Numbered from the stretch's first letter, positions 1 through 13,769 are shown. The stretch: 64,000 nt of DNA from Pardosa pseudoannulata (GCA_032207245.1 CM063509.1:2077727-2141726); one strand, 5' to 3'. Notes: generated by a model not told the origin, from the sequence alone. A program made the numbers and translations.

Positions 1-767
1 AACACAAACAAGCACCTCCAAAAAACCTGAGCCCCTCTTTGCCGGCTGGCTTCTGATTTCTCCTAAGAAACACTGGCTGGAAGGGGTTAATGGGGCTATT
101 TTGTAGATATCGTGAAGGGCACTCATGAGTTGTGGGTGCAAATTCCTTGCACTCGTTTTTATTTGAAACTGTTCTTCTGTAAATATAATATTCATGGACT
201 ATTCCAAATTTATAAATAGACAAAATTACAATGCAGAAGTCAATTTTATATTTCCTTTTTTATCAAGTTGGACTTGTATATAAGAATGTTATTAACTATT
301 AATCTAAACCACAATTTCACAGTGTTTTATATATATATATATATACTTGAGCATTCTAATGAAATTAATAAGTCATTCACAAACTAAAACAAAATGTATG
401 GAATTGTAATACTTTTACCTCACTGGAATGACTATTATACTTCGGAACACTACCCTAATTTTAAATTTTTTGACCAAAAAGCTAACAAGGTTGTGAAATG
501 GGCTAATATTTAATGAGTTATTTTACAGGCCTGTGTTACATACTGTGTTAGGTGCTATATAGAGAACACCCAAATTTTGGCGTATATAGTCCACATCTAA
601 TGTAGCCTCCCCACTATGGCCAGTTATTCACCACTTCCTGATGGTGACCTCGAACGATGGTTCACGGGTTGCATCCACACGCTGGGCCACTCAGTGAGCC
701 GAGCTTGTGGATTCGTGCATACGGTCTACTACGCACTTTAGTTGCGCATCTGGCTACCTGTGATCTT
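1..767. other. unassigned sequence left of the gap
   Basis: No gene seen. A GC-richer stretch at 640-760 has no recognisable product. A short (TA)n lies at 330-345. Confidence 0.5.
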
Positions 768-867
768 NNNNNNNNNNNNNNNNNNNNNNNNNNNNNNNNN
801 NNNNNNNNNNNNNNNNNNNNNNNNNNNNNNNNNNNNNNNNNNNNNNNNNNNNNNNNNNNNNNNNNNN
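768..867. other. assembly gap of 100 N
   Basis: Exactly 100 unknown bases, the usual placeholder for a gap of unknown size. Sequence on the two sides should not be assumed contiguous. Confidence 0.99.
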
Positions 868-1273
868 CGTTTTCCTAGGTTGTCACGGTTGGCGACTTTT
901 TTTTTAGCGATAATTATTTTGATAATGTACCCATGCTGGCAACCTCTTTCCTCTCATCTACGATTGGTCCGGACAGTGTTTACGTCATTTTCTTGGTGAG
1001 GCGGGTTTCTTCAGAGTTGTATCGCCAAGGCATCTTAAATCAAGTGATGTTTATCTTTTCTGGTACTTTTCTGGTACCCCTTTTTTTAGCAACTTGGCAT
1101 CTAAAGAAAGCTTTAAGAAAGCTAAATTTCCTCTTATGGTATTCCCAGTATTTCAAAGAACTAACACCGCACAGTAAGCACTCCTTACTGTGTTTTCTTT
1201 TCAGAATCATTAAGAGGATTTCGTGAAACGGCTGAAATCTGCTCTGAATATAGGAAATAGAAATGGAAACACA

Positions 1274-1422
1274 AATAATTTTTTAAATCCTATTTCAATT
1301 ACATAATATAATAATTTTTTAAATCCTATTTCAATTACATAATATGATTTTTTAAATCCTATTTCAATTACATAATATAATGATTTTTTAAATCCTATTT
1401 CAATTACATAATATAATAATTT
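1274..1422 (+). repeat. minisatellite, about four copies of a 36-bp unit
   Basis: The unit contains TTTTTTAAATCCTATTTCAA followed by TTACATAATAT. It is repeated head to tail with one- or two-base spacing changes. There are no spacers, so it is not CRISPR. Confidence 0.9.
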
Positions 1423-1953
1423 TATAAAACCGTACTAAGACTGCTTAAAAATGCAATTAGTTATATTACTACACGCTTACTCCTCGTAAAAAAATGAAAG
1501 AAATATCGATGAACTTCGTTGTGATTACGTTTCCTCGCGAGCTAATAAACAACTTTGCATCCTAGCCAATAGTACTGAAATGAAATCTTTACTTTAAAAA
1601 AAAAAGGCACTTGGTAAATATCTGAATATATAAAATTATTTGTTTTAAACGATAGTATGTGGCTGATAGTGCCTTGTTTAAAAACTCTCTGTCAAGAGTC
1701 TGTTTGAAATACTGTGATAAAGAGACAATTATCTCTACTAACTTTACTAATTGGGAGATTAGTTACTCGACTGTCAACAACAAGTCACGTAACCGGTAAC
1801 AATTACAGACATTTCTATGTTATGATTCGCATTGTGAAAGCAAGCATACTAGATATATTAGATTTAGAGAGGGTGATCTTTAAATAGCAAAATAGATTCA
1901 CGATGTGTATTCAGACTAAAATAGCTGCTTAAAGCCAATTCCGAGCATCCATG

Positions 1954-2150
1954 TCGGATGTAGGATTCTAACCCTCGGATCCCGGTTCCAAAATGCAGCT
2001 CCCTCTCCATCCTTGGTCATTTCACTGCTTTACGTACTTTCTACTATTGTTTTTAAAAAAAATCAAATAAAACATTTTGATATTTAAAGTATTAACTATG
2101 CAGACTATTAGTTTATAATAATAAATACAATATCATATAATATGCAATAT

Positions 2151-2214
<64 letters not shown>

Positions 2215-2886
2215 AGAATGGAAATTTAAAGTTAATACTTATAGATGTCATTCTATCAACTTTTAGTAAAGGTTTTTAAAACCTTCCTAGGCTGTTTATG
2301 CCCTGTAAACTCTATAAAAAAATCTCTAATTTTAGAAAAACATTATTGGGTGTGTTCATAATAACAACAGCAAAATTTCCATGATAGGTAAAATGCACTA
2401 GTTTCTTTCTCTCTTTTTAACCCTCAGTTTAGCATTAATTACACGATATTAATATATGAAACTATTATTCTGCCTGCCCTTATTTGGACGTACTGCGGCT
2501 CTTTCAATGTAAACATAATATGATTTGGTTTGGTTTGGTTTGGAGCGCTACGGTCTACTGTTTTGCCCGCGAGGGCTAATGAGACCGGGACCTACAGTTT
2601 GAAGCCGATTCCGAACGGCTACGAACATCCATGCCATTAGCGGGATTCGAACCCGCGAACTCCGGTTCCGAAGAGCAGCGCTCTACCATTCGGATGTAGG
2701 ATTCTAACCCTCGGATCCCGGTTCCAAAATGCAGCTCCCTCTCCATCCTTGGTCATTTCACTGCTTTACGTACTTTCTATTATTATTTTTAAAATAAATC
2801 AAATAAAACATTTTGATATTTAAAGTATTAACTATGCAGACTATTAGTTTATAATAATAAATACAATATCATATAATATGCAATAT

Positions 2887-2937
<51 letters not shown>

Positions 2938-3430
2938 TATATATATATGCAAGAATGGAAATTTAAAGTTAATACTTATAGATGTCATTCTATCAACTTT
3001 TAGTAAAGGTTTTTAAAACCTTCCTAGGCTGTTTATGCCCTGTAAACTCTATAAAAAAATCTCTAATTTTAGAAAAACATTATTGGGTGTGTTCATAATA
3101 ACAACAGCAAAATTTTCATTATAGGTAAAATGCACTAGTTTCTTTCTCTCTTTTTAACCCTCAGTTTAGCATTAATTACACGATATTAATATATGAAACT
3201 ATTATTCTGCCTGCCCTTATTTGGACGTACTGCGGCTCTTTCAATGTAAACATAATATGATTTGGTTTGGTTTGGTTTGGAGCGCTACGGTCTACTGTTT
3301 TGCCCGCGAGGGCTAATGAGACCGGGACCTACAGTTTGAAGCCGATTCCGAACGGCTACGAACATCCATGCCATTAGCGGGATTCGAACCCGCGAACTCC
3401 GGTTCCGAAGAGCAGCGCTCTACCATTCGG
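1954..3430. repeat. tandem duplication, two units of 736-737 bp
   Basis: The unit starting TCGGATGTAGGATTCTAACC occurs at 1954 and again at 2690, and both end in the SINE. The breakpoints share TCGG (1954, 2690, 3427), a 4-bp microhomology. The units differ only at a few bases and in (TA)n length (2153-2211 against 2890-2948), so the event is recent or an assembly artefact. Confidence 0.9.
2523..2693 (-). mobile_element. tRNA-derived SINE, head cut by a tandem-duplication junction
   Basis: Practically identical to 3262-3441 but ends at ATTCGG, where the second duplication unit begins. It is therefore a by-product of the duplication and not a separate insertion. Confidence 0.87.
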
Positions 3431-3441
3431 CCATTGTTCGG
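3262..3441 (-). mobile_element. tRNA-derived SINE, well preserved
   Basis: On the minus strand: CCGAACAATGGCCGAATGG, TAGAGCGCT (A box side) and GGGTTCGAATCCCGC (B box), ending in a (CCAAA)n tail. It lies at the end of the second unit of a tandem duplication. Confidence 0.88.
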
Positions 3442-3973
3442 CAAACATAATATGAAAAAACACAAAGCAAAAATTTTAGTAAAATTGTAAAAGCATACAA
3501 ATATCTTAGAAAGAAATATCTTTCTTTTTCCAATCGCTCTTTTTCCCATCTGGTCCTTAATCTCAATGATGCAAACTATTTAATAACAATTTTACTTCAA
3601 AAATTCTAAATTTTTTTAATTTTATGGTATGTCGTATTACTATGTGTGATTTTTGCTTCATAATAAAATTTTATTTAGTATACTTTCGTTTGCGTTTCTG
3701 TATTCATTTTATGTATCTGATCAAATCGTAAATTCTCCAATATTTCACAGTTTTTATGGTCTCAATTATGCATGTAACTAATAAATTTTTCTCTTTCAGT
3801 TTCTTTTAACCATTAATATTTTTAATTTTTAGGTCCATAGCTCAGATACCCCATAAAGCTATCTATTACGATAAGTCAACTAAGAACACTAGTTTCCAGT
3901 CCATTTCTGTTACAATCTTTTATCCCGCAATAGGCTTATTACTACACTAAATCCACGTTTAAAAGATAAGTTT

Positions 3974-4133
3974 TGTTTGGTTTTGGAGCTTTACGTTCTA
4001 ATGTTTTTGTTACACGAGGGATAATGAAACCGGAATCTACTGCTTATAGCCGATTTCCGATCATCCATGCCAGCAGCGGGATTTGAACCCGAGAACTCCG
4101 ATATCGAACAGTAGCGCTTTACCGTTCGGCCTT
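3974..4133 (-). mobile_element. tRNA-derived SINE, diverged copy
   Basis: Retains TTTGGAGC, CACGAGGGATAATGAAACCG, CATCCATGCCAGCAGCGGGA and a mutated B box (GGGTTCAAATCCCG on minus). Confidence 0.8.
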
Positions 4134-4387
4134 AGTAAATTGGAAGATTAGAAAACAATTCACGTCTTCTGCACAGTACTTTTGCATCATTTGAGTTTAC
4201 ATAATTATTTGAAACACATTATCGGGGATAACTAAGTCAAGAATATCTTAATTTTTGTCTATGGATATAGGAAAGAAACGTTAAGGATTCGCAATGAACA
4301 AATAAATCTTTTCTCATTATATTAAAATAGCCAAAATCTCATTATATTAAAATAGCTCTTAAATCGCATATATGTATCATTAAGTAT

Positions 4388-4720
4388 GGCTTGGAACGCT
4401 GCAATCTATTTTTGTTTTTTTACTTTTTTTGCTACGCCAATGAGACTTGGACCAACCGTTTAAAGATGGTTAGTTTGTTTGCCTAAGTTCGTGGGTTCGA
4501 ATCCCACTCTGGCATGGATGTTCGTAGCCATTCGGAATCGGCTATAAGCAGTAGGTCCCGATCTCATTAGCCTTAGTGTTTCAAAAAAGTTGATAGTAGC
4601 GTTGCAAACCATAGAACCATAGAAAGCACTGTTTAAAGATAATACCGAACTCCTACGAATATCCATGTCAGTAACGGGTCTGGCTTGGTTTGGTTCGGTT
4701 CGCTGGCATAAAATAACAGA
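4388..4720. mobile_element. cluster of SINE fragments in both orientations
   Basis: A minus-strand tail piece (4388-4456) is followed by a plus-strand head and body (about 4468-4580, with GGGTTCGAATCCCAC and GGCATGGATGTTCG). A further minus-strand piece near 4640-4710 ends in GGTTTGGTTCGG. Confidence 0.75.
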
Positions 4721-4984
4721 AATGAAACAAGCATTTAACTCGATTCTCAAATGAATAATAACAGTAATAGAAATTGTAAGCGTTACCATAAAAGTTTATA
4801 TATAGAAAAAATACTGTAAACTCTAAGAATAAAAACAGTCGTATAAACCGCAAAAAGTGGAAATGGAAAGGAAATTAGATTTTAGAATAAAAGCCAATTT
4901 CTAGTAGAAACCGAAACAATTTTGGATGTGAGGGTTAGGATAATAACCGAAAATGATTCGTGTTACTACAACCAAACTGGGATA

Positions 4985-5085
4985 AATATAGATCCTTTAT
5001 AGACATGCCGGCAGCGGGATTTTTATACATCAACTCTAGTACCGATGAACAGCGCCCTTCCATATCGGCCATCGTTCGGCTAATT
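4985..5085 (-). mobile_element. SINE fragment, degraded
   Basis: ATGCCGGCAGCGGGA and GGCCATCGTTCGGC mark the head and B box side of the tRNA-derived SINE; the body is missing. Confidence 0.6.
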
Positions 5086-5089
5086 TAGC

Positions 5090-7860
5090 AGTAATTCTAA
5101 GTAAAAGGAAGAAATGCTCTCCAGAAAAAAATATGAAGAGTTTTAAGATTATGACATGGCGAAAAGAATTTTTTTTTCACTGCATTAGAGTGCTGAAATG
5201 CGTTTTTGTAATTTTAAAATATTTCAATAATTTTTGTAAGAATATACTAAGTTCATAAAACTCTAAGAAATATGTTAGTTATATATGATATAAATAGTAA
5301 TGAAATATATATGCATGAATGAAATAGTAATGAAATATATTTGAAATATGAATGCAACGTAAAAAAAGAAAAAATACCATTTTTAGAGTAACTTGATGAT
5401 TATGATGTTCTTTTACTTGAATTAATTTATAAAACAAACATTTCACTAAAACATATTTTATTATCAAGATAAATGTTTCGTTTATTGAATTAAAAAAAAT
5501 AATTTTTCACAAAACTTTCCCTTATATTGTTATTTTTTTGGCTATAATTATTCAATTTTTTTTGTAAGGCATTAAAGCAAGTATATATATAATACAGAAG
5601 GAAAAAATTTTAACTTCTTCAATTCCTTTCCAAATTTTGATTTTTCTTCGATTATACTTGTTTTATAAGTTATAATTTAATATTATGTATAGTTTATTTC
5701 TCTTCAATGTTTATTTTAATAATAGATTCCTTGTGTAGATATTTCATGACACGTTTTCAAAACTTTAAAATTATTCATTCTTTTTTTTGTTGTAAAACTA
5801 TATTTCTGTCCTATCCTATTATATTTTCTCTCAAACTCAGAAAGTTTATGATAATTTAGAATTCAGTACAAATGTGGACAGAGATCAAAACGATGTACAT
5901 CTATGTAATACGGATCATTTTTACCTAGAACTAGTTTTAAGTAAAACACATTTGAACGCATCCAGAATGAATTTGAAAATGTTATGTGTATACAAATGGG
6001 ATAGAATTTATATATTTAATTTGTGAGCTATGTATATGTGACGCATTACAATTTCTAAAATCCTCATTATTTTTTAAAACAAAATTTGTATATTTAACAG
6101 AATAGCTTATGAAGGAAAAGAGGAAACATTAAAGTAGAATCATATAATTCTGTTATCATGCATCATTAAGAAAAGTACATGATGAGAAATTATAATTATA
6201 AAAGTAAATGTTTAAAAGAAAACATAAAATATATTAAAACACAACTATAAAACATTAATTTCTTTGTGAATCATAATCAGTTATATAAAACAGAGTTGAT
6301 TATAAAATTAAAAGTTGTTTTATAGAGTTAACTGTTTTTTTTTTATCGTGTTAAAACAACTATATTTAAAATAATTCTAATTTCTTTTACATTTACTTAT
6401 TTATTTATTTTAGAAAATATTTTTCGAATGTACGGAAACAGTGTTATTTATTGTAGAGAAGTTTTCATAATTTCAGTACCCAATAAAAATTAATTGTTGA
6501 AAGTTGTTAAAATATGAAGACACGTGGTTCTTACTAAATACATATAAAAATTTTAAAGCTACATTATTGCAGATTACAAAAATATTTTCTAATGCATTTT
6601 TGCCATTTAACCTAAAAACTACTTTGAAAAACAGATGAGTCAAAGCAGTTTTTTACTGATCGCCATGAAATAGACGAGAGTTTCACAAAAAGACGCTGTT
6701 TGGGTCAAACCGGAGATGAGGTCACTAAAGATAACAAGACTATATTGTACTCGTTAAGCATTGGAGCCCCTGGAGGCAGACTATGCGAGGTGCACAGGAA
6801 GTAAACGGACAATAAAGAAGGTTGCTTTTCCCTTCTTCCATCCTAGCCGTAAGGTGGTAGGAAAAATTCTCTGAATTCCCGTTTTTTTTATTGACATCCC
6901 CCACCCCGGAGGCGTTGTTCCACTCGGAGGGTTAATAATTCTCGTTTATCAATATAGTAAACAGTAGCACTCCAAACCAAACCTAATCGCCAGGTAAAAA
7001 AAAACTGTAATAAATGCAGTTAAAATATGAATAAAATATTCGTATTATAGTTTTTTTTAAACTCTTACAAGTAACTTTCTAGAAGAGCAATAATTTATTC
7101 ATATTGATTTATTCATATTGGTGTATTTCATTTATTCATATTTTATTTCAAATTTAGATTTCTAAGAGTTTTACTATAAATAAATATAGGTCATATTTAT
7201 TTTAACTTTGAAACATATTTATTTTTAGTAACCATAAGGTTCATGTAACCTTAAAACTTTAAATAAAAAATAGAGTTGAATATGTAGCACAGAAAACTAT
7301 TTCTATTTTTAGCATTTACTTTAATTTATTTAATAATAGTTATACAAGTATAAATGAAAGAACTAAGGTTGAAAATTGAAAATATGCCGCGAGGTATAAA
7401 TACCTATTCCAATGACACACAAAGAAAACTCTATTTTTAAAGAAAAGAGGGTGGGGATGTTGGGTAAACACAGCTAAGAGCCTACGGAATGTATTGTGAA
7501 ATCAAACTATTTTGTAATACCAAAAATGACCAAATAAAATCTGCTTACCGAGATCACTACAAATAAGATGGAAAAGTGATTATTTGAGCAAAGTAATATT
7601 TATTTTTACGTTTTGGAGCAGTTTGGCGTAATTTACCTAAAAAATGATGGTTTTGGGGCACAATGGCTCACAGATATTGTTTTGGCACTGTCTAATGCAA
7701 TTGGCACATTTCTCTATACATTAATTGCTTTTGTATCTCAAACCTCTGTACTGGGAAGCCATAATTAAAAAAGAGTATTCAAAATCTTACAAGATTTCCC
7801 CCTAAACCTTTGAGCAATAGCTTTAAAAGAAAGGCAAATAAATCATCAATGGGATTATTT
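5090..7860. other. AT-rich intergenic sequence
   Basis: No gene supported. At 6650-6920 there is a GC-richer block with GGAGCCCCTGGAGGCAGA. I could not classify it; it may be part of an older composite repeat because a SINE tail abuts it. Near 7612-7690 are words shared with the transposon at 43439-44297. Confidence 0.5.
6925..6992 (+). mobile_element. SINE 3' tail fragment
   Basis: GTTAATAATTCTCG and CAGTAGCACTCCAAACCAAA match the end of the SINE family. The sequence to its left (6680-6920) is not SINE and is unassigned. Confidence 0.55.
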
Positions 7861-7869
7861 CATCAGTTG

Positions 7870-7935
7870 GATTCAAAGCCGTGAAGTCCAGTACGGAAAA
7901 GCAGCACCCTACCCATTCGACGATCGCTCGGTGTC
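7870..7935 (-). mobile_element. SINE head fragment, degraded
   Basis: AAAGCCGTGAAGTCCAGTAC and GACGATCGCTCGG resemble the minus-strand head of the SINE family. Confidence 0.5.
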
Positions 7936-8398
7936 CTACCTTATTCTATTTTTAGTCTAACTCTATAAATTTATGATAGTTTAGAATTATGTACAAATGC
8001 TGACACACATCAATACACTGTAGATCTTATGTAATTCGGAGTATTTTTAACTAGTGTTTTTTACAAGAGTTTTTAAGTAGTACCCTTACAAATAGTACTA
8101 GAATAGTACTAGAATACATTAGGAATAAATGGGCTGTATGAAATTTAACATTTACTATTGTTCCTATAAGGAACTTAGGAACAGTCTACTTCATTCTACA
8201 TCTGTGTTTTTATATTTTTATACCTTTTAAAATTTCACAGTGTAAAAGAAAATATATCGAGACAAATAAATATGTATTCAAAGAAAAGGAAAAAGTTTAA
8301 ACTTTTTTTACTCTATACTGTGTATATGCTTGCCTTAAATATTTAAAAATAATTGTGAATAATTATCGCCAAATATCTAAATATAGATATTTAAATTA

Positions 8399-8572
8399 CC
8401 ACGACCGAACGATGACCGACGAATAGGGGACTGTTCTTTGGTACCACAACTCGTTCAAATCCCACTGCTGACATGGATTTGCGTAGCCGTTAGGACGGTC
8501 GTAGGTCCTGGTTTTAATAGTTCTCATGTAGCAATATAGTAAACCGTAGCACTCCAAACCAAACAAAATCGA
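8399..8572 (+). mobile_element. tRNA-derived SINE, diverged copy
   Basis: Near full length: CGACCGAACGATGACCG at the head, GTTCAAATCCC as the B box, GTAGGTCCTGG in the body and CACTCCAAACCAAAC as the tail. Confidence 0.82.
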
Positions 8573-9477
8573 TACGTAAAAAAACTAATAAATGCAGTTA
8601 AAATATGAATAAAATATTTATATTATGTCATAAGTATACAGTTAATAAATAATAATGGATATATTTTAGTGATCATCAAGGTTGTTACCTTTACGTACCT
8701 AAATGAAGATGATTACACATACTACATTATGCATACCTTTTTATTACTTTTAATGGATTGCAAATTAACTTTCTTCGAATTTTAACCCTTTGAGTTTGAG
8801 CCGAACAATGTCCGAATGGGTAGATTGCTAATAGGTTAGGCTAATAGAAAAATAGAGGTGATTGTTAATAGGTTTTTCTTTATATTTAATTCTCTTATGT
8901 ATCAATATTAGGCTACGTATACAGAAAACACTTTTATTAAGAAAGGTTCGACCCTAAGGCAGGAGGGTACCTTTAGATAAGCTTTACGTCTACTTTCCGT
9001 GTATTTAAAGATTTACGATAACCAAACGGGTTTGGGGCTGCCATTCAGTATTAGAAAAGCAGTTGTTAGTGTTTATCTTTTAGTAATTTGTTAAAATAGA
9101 AGATAAAGGAACATTACATTTACTCAGTTAACAGCAGTTAGCTTCTTAATATATTGGAACTTATATTCTAAATAATAGCTTAAATATGTTATTTTATGTT
9201 GGATAATATAAAGTAATATGTTTCGTTGAAGAAATGATTTTTGCAATTTTGGGGCAAAACACCTCTTTAGATTATTTTTCATTTTCGTGATTTCATTTCA
9301 AATAATATTACGTGTCAAAAATCATAAAATAAAAATAACTACATTTAAGTATAATAAATATACCTCTTGCATACTTTGAAACCAACACATATGACGCACA
9401 AAAAAATATACTCATGGAGAAGCTATTTACTTTACAATTACAGATCAGAATAGTTAATCTCGAGTGTTCTACAGTTG

Positions 9478-9640
9478 TCTTGTCGAATGATGGTCGGATG
9501 TGTGGCACGCTCTATTTGGTAGTAGAATTGGCAGGATCGAATCCCACTATTGGCATGGATGGTGGTAGTTGTGTGCCGCCCTGGTCGCATTAGCTTTCGT
9601 ATAGCAAAACAGTATACCGTAGCGCAAACTAAGGCAAATT
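9478..9640 (+). mobile_element. tRNA-derived SINE, diverged copy
   Basis: GTCGAATGATGGTCGGA at the head, GGATCGAATCCCAC as the B box, GGCATGGATGG in the body and a worn CAAACTAAGGCAAA tail. Confidence 0.8.
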
Positions 9641-9649
9641 TACTTTATT

Positions 9650-12550
9650 TTGCGATAATAATTATTGTACTTTTATTATATTCGTTGTTTTAACAATAAG
9701 CTTGCTAAAGAAAAATTGTAGATTTAGTATCATTTTCTTAATTTTACAAAATGTCGAAGTTAAAGGGAATATCTGAAAATCTGGAAGTAAATGAATATTC
9801 AGAATAAGGATAAATCTCTGATATTTTTACTGCAGTTCCTTAAAAAAATGTTGTTCTTATGGCACGAATAGGTTTTATATCCAGCACCTTTATGTCACTT
9901 CTTATCCATATTTCTTTTCAACTTCGAAATAAAAAATTTTAAGCTGAATTTTTTTCTTAGCTTATAGAAAGAAGTATGTAACCGTGTGCATATGTTATAT
10001 TTTGTGAGTCAAAACCACGTACTTAAAAATATTTTTTTAGTGTTCAATACTTGTCGAAAGGAGATCACGTGGACGTTGATTATTTACGGAAACATCTGGA
10101 CCTTAGAAAACCAGACCTCATAATGCCATACAGGTTACCGCAAAATGCGGGGAAAGAAATGAATTCGAAGACCTGAACAGATGTTTTTTCAAACAAAATC
10201 CCATTATGCTTTGGCGCCGTTTTGCTTTGGTTGGCTGGGAATTTACTCACATTCTGGCGAGATTCACTGATGCCAAATTGGCGAATAGGATAGTCGCCAA
10301 TTTTTTTTAGCTGACCTAGCGTCATTCTTCAAATTTGACTCTGAGAGCGAGCGTCGGACTGATAATTTCTCTCGGTCACGTGTTTTTCTTATTATAATGC
10401 ATCCTATTTTGTTTACTTTTAACGTATAAGAAGTATACTACAATTACTAGTACAGGGAAGATGCTATTTTTAATACGCTATTTTTTAAAAGTTCTTACAG
10501 TAATTTTACAATATTTCAAGATTCTGTTTTAAAATTTTTAACATTTTTTAATTAAAAAAAAATTTTTTTTTGTATTTTTTAATTAATGTTTCAAAATTTA
10601 AGGCCCGAAAAATCAGGAAAGAGTGTTGACAGTAAAGTTAGGAAAATGTTATAACTATTTTCTACTGTTTAAATTTTTTTTCTCTTTCCAGTAAATTCTG
10701 CATTTTAACATATCTAAATAGTTGAGACGGTAAGTTCAAATTTTACTTAATTTATTTTTTCTTTTCATTTTTCAAAACTTTGCGTTTAAAGCAAAATTTT
10801 TATATGACTTTTAAGTCCAAAATTTGTTTTTCGAGATTTTTTTCTTTTTTTTTTTTATAAAATATGACAATCTTATAACAATTTTCCCATTTTCGAGTAT
10901 TTTAAACGTCGATATATTGAAAGATGCAAAGCCGTAAGATTATATATTTTTTCTTCCAGTTTCATGAGTTTTGATTTCTTTAACAAATAATTTTTATTTA
11001 TTTATTTGAGTACGGAATACTTATTTAGTTCTGACAATTTTCTAATAAAATAGGTTTTAAATAGTTGCCGCTGTGAGATGTTTTAGAAAATATAAAATAT
11101 TTATGGCATCTTTCGTTAAATTATGTTTGTAAATAACTTCTCGAATCAGCCTAAACTTTTATAGTAGTAGATTATGTAAAACGAAAGCATTATAATAGTT
11201 AAAATGCGAGATTGAGAGAGATTATCAATTCTACGATTTGGAGGTAGCCGAACTCGCGTAAGCCACGCCCCGCGTCGATCCCTTTGGCGGAAAGCGCCAA
11301 ACGCGTTACGCCAAATGCGTTCGGTAGCCAAGGAGGGACATGGTACTACACTAGTGCCGAAAATAAAAAATTTTAAATTCAAGTAACAAAAAATAAAAAG
11401 GAGAAAATAGAAAATGAACTTAAAATATTGTTAATAATGTAAATAAAATAAATCAAAAACTGTCCAAGATAAAAGTACTTGGATAGTTTAATAGATGGCC
11501 CTAGTGAGCCTAGCAATTCTACCTTGGAACTGTAGAACAAAAATTGGCTATCCCGATCCAGACGGAGGTGATGGCTTGCAGTGGATCATAGTGTGGAGGG
11601 ACCTACAAATACCTAAACCGCCAACAAATAGCCTAAGCCTTTTTTTTTTTTTTGAGGGGAGTGGGAGGATGGTCAATATTCCACAAAAAGAAAATATTAA
11701 AAAAAAAAAAATGCTATCAAAACATGGGAAAGATGATGTGTGCGATCCGTTACGTAACTCCGTAAATGTTGAGAAAGAATAAACGAATAAAAGGAGTGAA
11801 TGGCCCAAAGAAAAAAGGATTAAAAGACGTGAATAGCGGGAAAAAAGGAGGATTGATGTGAAATTAGGAGGTTTCGAAAAGAAAAAGTGGAAAAAAAGGA
11901 GCACTGTGGTGTGTTAATTTGAACTTGGAAGCACTTAAGGTTTTCTTTATATTAATATCATAATTTTTTCTCGCTAACTGCTATGGCAGCTATTTTGAGA
12001 ATGGCGACAACCATAACAATTTTGACTAAATTTCAATGACGACAGTTTAAAGCCTAGAAGTAACCTCATATGAACCTATCCCTTTTTTATACATAAATTT
12101 AGACAATATAAACTAAAACGAATTTAAAATGTACTATTTTTAACGAGTTATCGTTTGCTTAGAACGTTTTTTATGAGTTTAGCCTCCTGCTACAGATGAC
12201 TATATGAGCTCTTGATGCTTGTTTAATATTTGTCTATTTTAAATCAATTTACATCAAGATAAAACTCTGTACTTATTTTTGTTTTTCTCAGTTTGTTTAT
12301 TTTTCTTCCATTCCGTTTTTTGTTAATTTTTTTTTCTGATTTCGCGACCTTTTTTTAAAAAAACAAACTCACCAATAATGAAAATGTCACCACTTTTCCT
12401 ATATCTGTTTTGCAGATTTTTATGTACACTGACATTTTCTGGAATTGTAAAGTACTCTATGAGGCAGGTAAAAAAATGATTTGTTATTTGGCTGAGAATT
12501 ATCAGGTACACGCTCAATAATTTGTTTATCTTCATGCTCCTCTCCCAATA
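9650..12550. other. AT-rich intergenic sequence with two GC-richer islands
   Basis: At 10075-10330 and 11220-11350 the base composition rises and CpG-containing words appear (for example CGCCAAACGCGTTACGCC). Short frames there have no recognisable similarity. The rest is low complexity with many A/T runs. No gene is supported. Confidence 0.5.
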
Positions 12551-12552
12551 TT

Positions 12553-13312
12553 CAGGGTATCTGCCAAAATAATATTTTTCAAATCCATGACTTTCCCTGA
12601 TTTTAGCAGATCATTTTCCATGACTTAAAAAATATTTTGTTAAAGTGCATATGAATAAAACTTCTGACGTACATACAAATAAAATATATGCTTTTAGAGA
12701 AATGATAGGAATTTCATCATAAAAAAAACTATAAACTTACTTTATAAGTGTTAATAAACTCACATGCATAAAAATAAATTGTTGTATCTACATAAGTAAG
12801 TTTAATCATATAGCCATTTTTCAATCCAAATGTTTCTAATTTGAATTCCGGGTATTTTGGTATTATCCAGGTGACCACGAAGAATAACCAAATATAACCC
12901 TACCATATCCCTAGAGATAAACTTATATTTTGTGCAAAAATCTTAACTCATTTTTATTAAAAAATAATTATTATTATATTAATAAAAATTTTAATCTACA
13001 ATTTAAGAACAAACCAGAATAATATACATTTACCCACCCATTAAGCTTTCTTGCTTTGAGTTTCCTTGGTGAACAAATTATACTTGGCAATAGGGTCAAT
13101 AGAATAATACATAAATACCAAACTCGGTAACTTCAGCCAAATGACAAGTAAAAATAGAATTAATTAAACAATTCAATGCATTTTTTTTAATCGGTAGTTT
13201 AGCGGATGACTTTCCAATACTTTTACTCATTTTACTTGAAAAATCAAGACTTTCCATGACAAAATTAATCCATTGTCTAAATCCATGATTTTCCAGGTGA
13301 GTGGAAACCATG
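12553..13312 (+). mobile_element. degenerate CAGGG-ended DNA transposon with 6-bp duplication
   Basis: It runs from CAGGGTATCTGCC to GTGGAAACCATG, with AATATT on both sides. The interior repeats CCATGACTTTCC-type words in both orientations near the two ends, a pattern I associate with arthropod hAT-like MITEs. The terminal repeat is imperfect. Confidence 0.6.
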
Positions 13313-13769
13313 AATATTGTAAATGCAGTTTAGGATCACGTTGAATTCATTTAGAAAATTCAAAGTTTTCTTAGCTACATTGAAATTATCGTTAAGTTCT
13401 TCCCACAGTAATTAATGGAAGTAAAGGAATGAAACTATCACCCCGGTCGACATGGGACGAGTCCTCTGATCCAGAGATTTCTTTCAATAAACACAAAAAT
13501 GAGACAGAAAAATTAACAGCTAACACATAAAAATAGACGAAAAGAAAGTTTAAGGATAGAAAACATGAAATGTTCAGGGTCGTACAAAATACATGACTTT
13601 AGTAAAATAAAAATAATAAAAATCCTAAAAAGTTGAAAAAATAGTAAAAATTTATTTTAAAAATAATAAAACAATTTTAGGAATAAGAATGTTTTTTTTT
13701 TTTTAAAAAAAAAGCAGAAAATATTAAATTATTCAGACATTTAGAAAAATTTGGCAGCGTCGAGGACAG

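Noticed and set aside
657..1226. Short frames around the N gap
   Set aside because: They run through unknown bases or are low complexity; no product is recognisable.
1274..1422. Possible CRISPR-like array
   Set aside because: The repeats abut directly with no unique spacers, and the genome is eukaryotic; it is a minisatellite.
3340..3441. Possible tRNA gene from A and B box-like sequence
   Set aside because: It is the head of the SINE; the acceptor stem does not pair and the sequence continues into the SINE body.
10080..10325. An 81-codon minus-strand frame in a GC-richer island
   Set aside because: No recognisable domain, start context or neighbouring exon; kept only as unassigned sequence.
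11495..11904. Overlapping frames of 95 and 118 codons on opposite strands
   Set aside because: Low-complexity Lys- or Phe-rich products of A/T runs, with no domain and no splice context.
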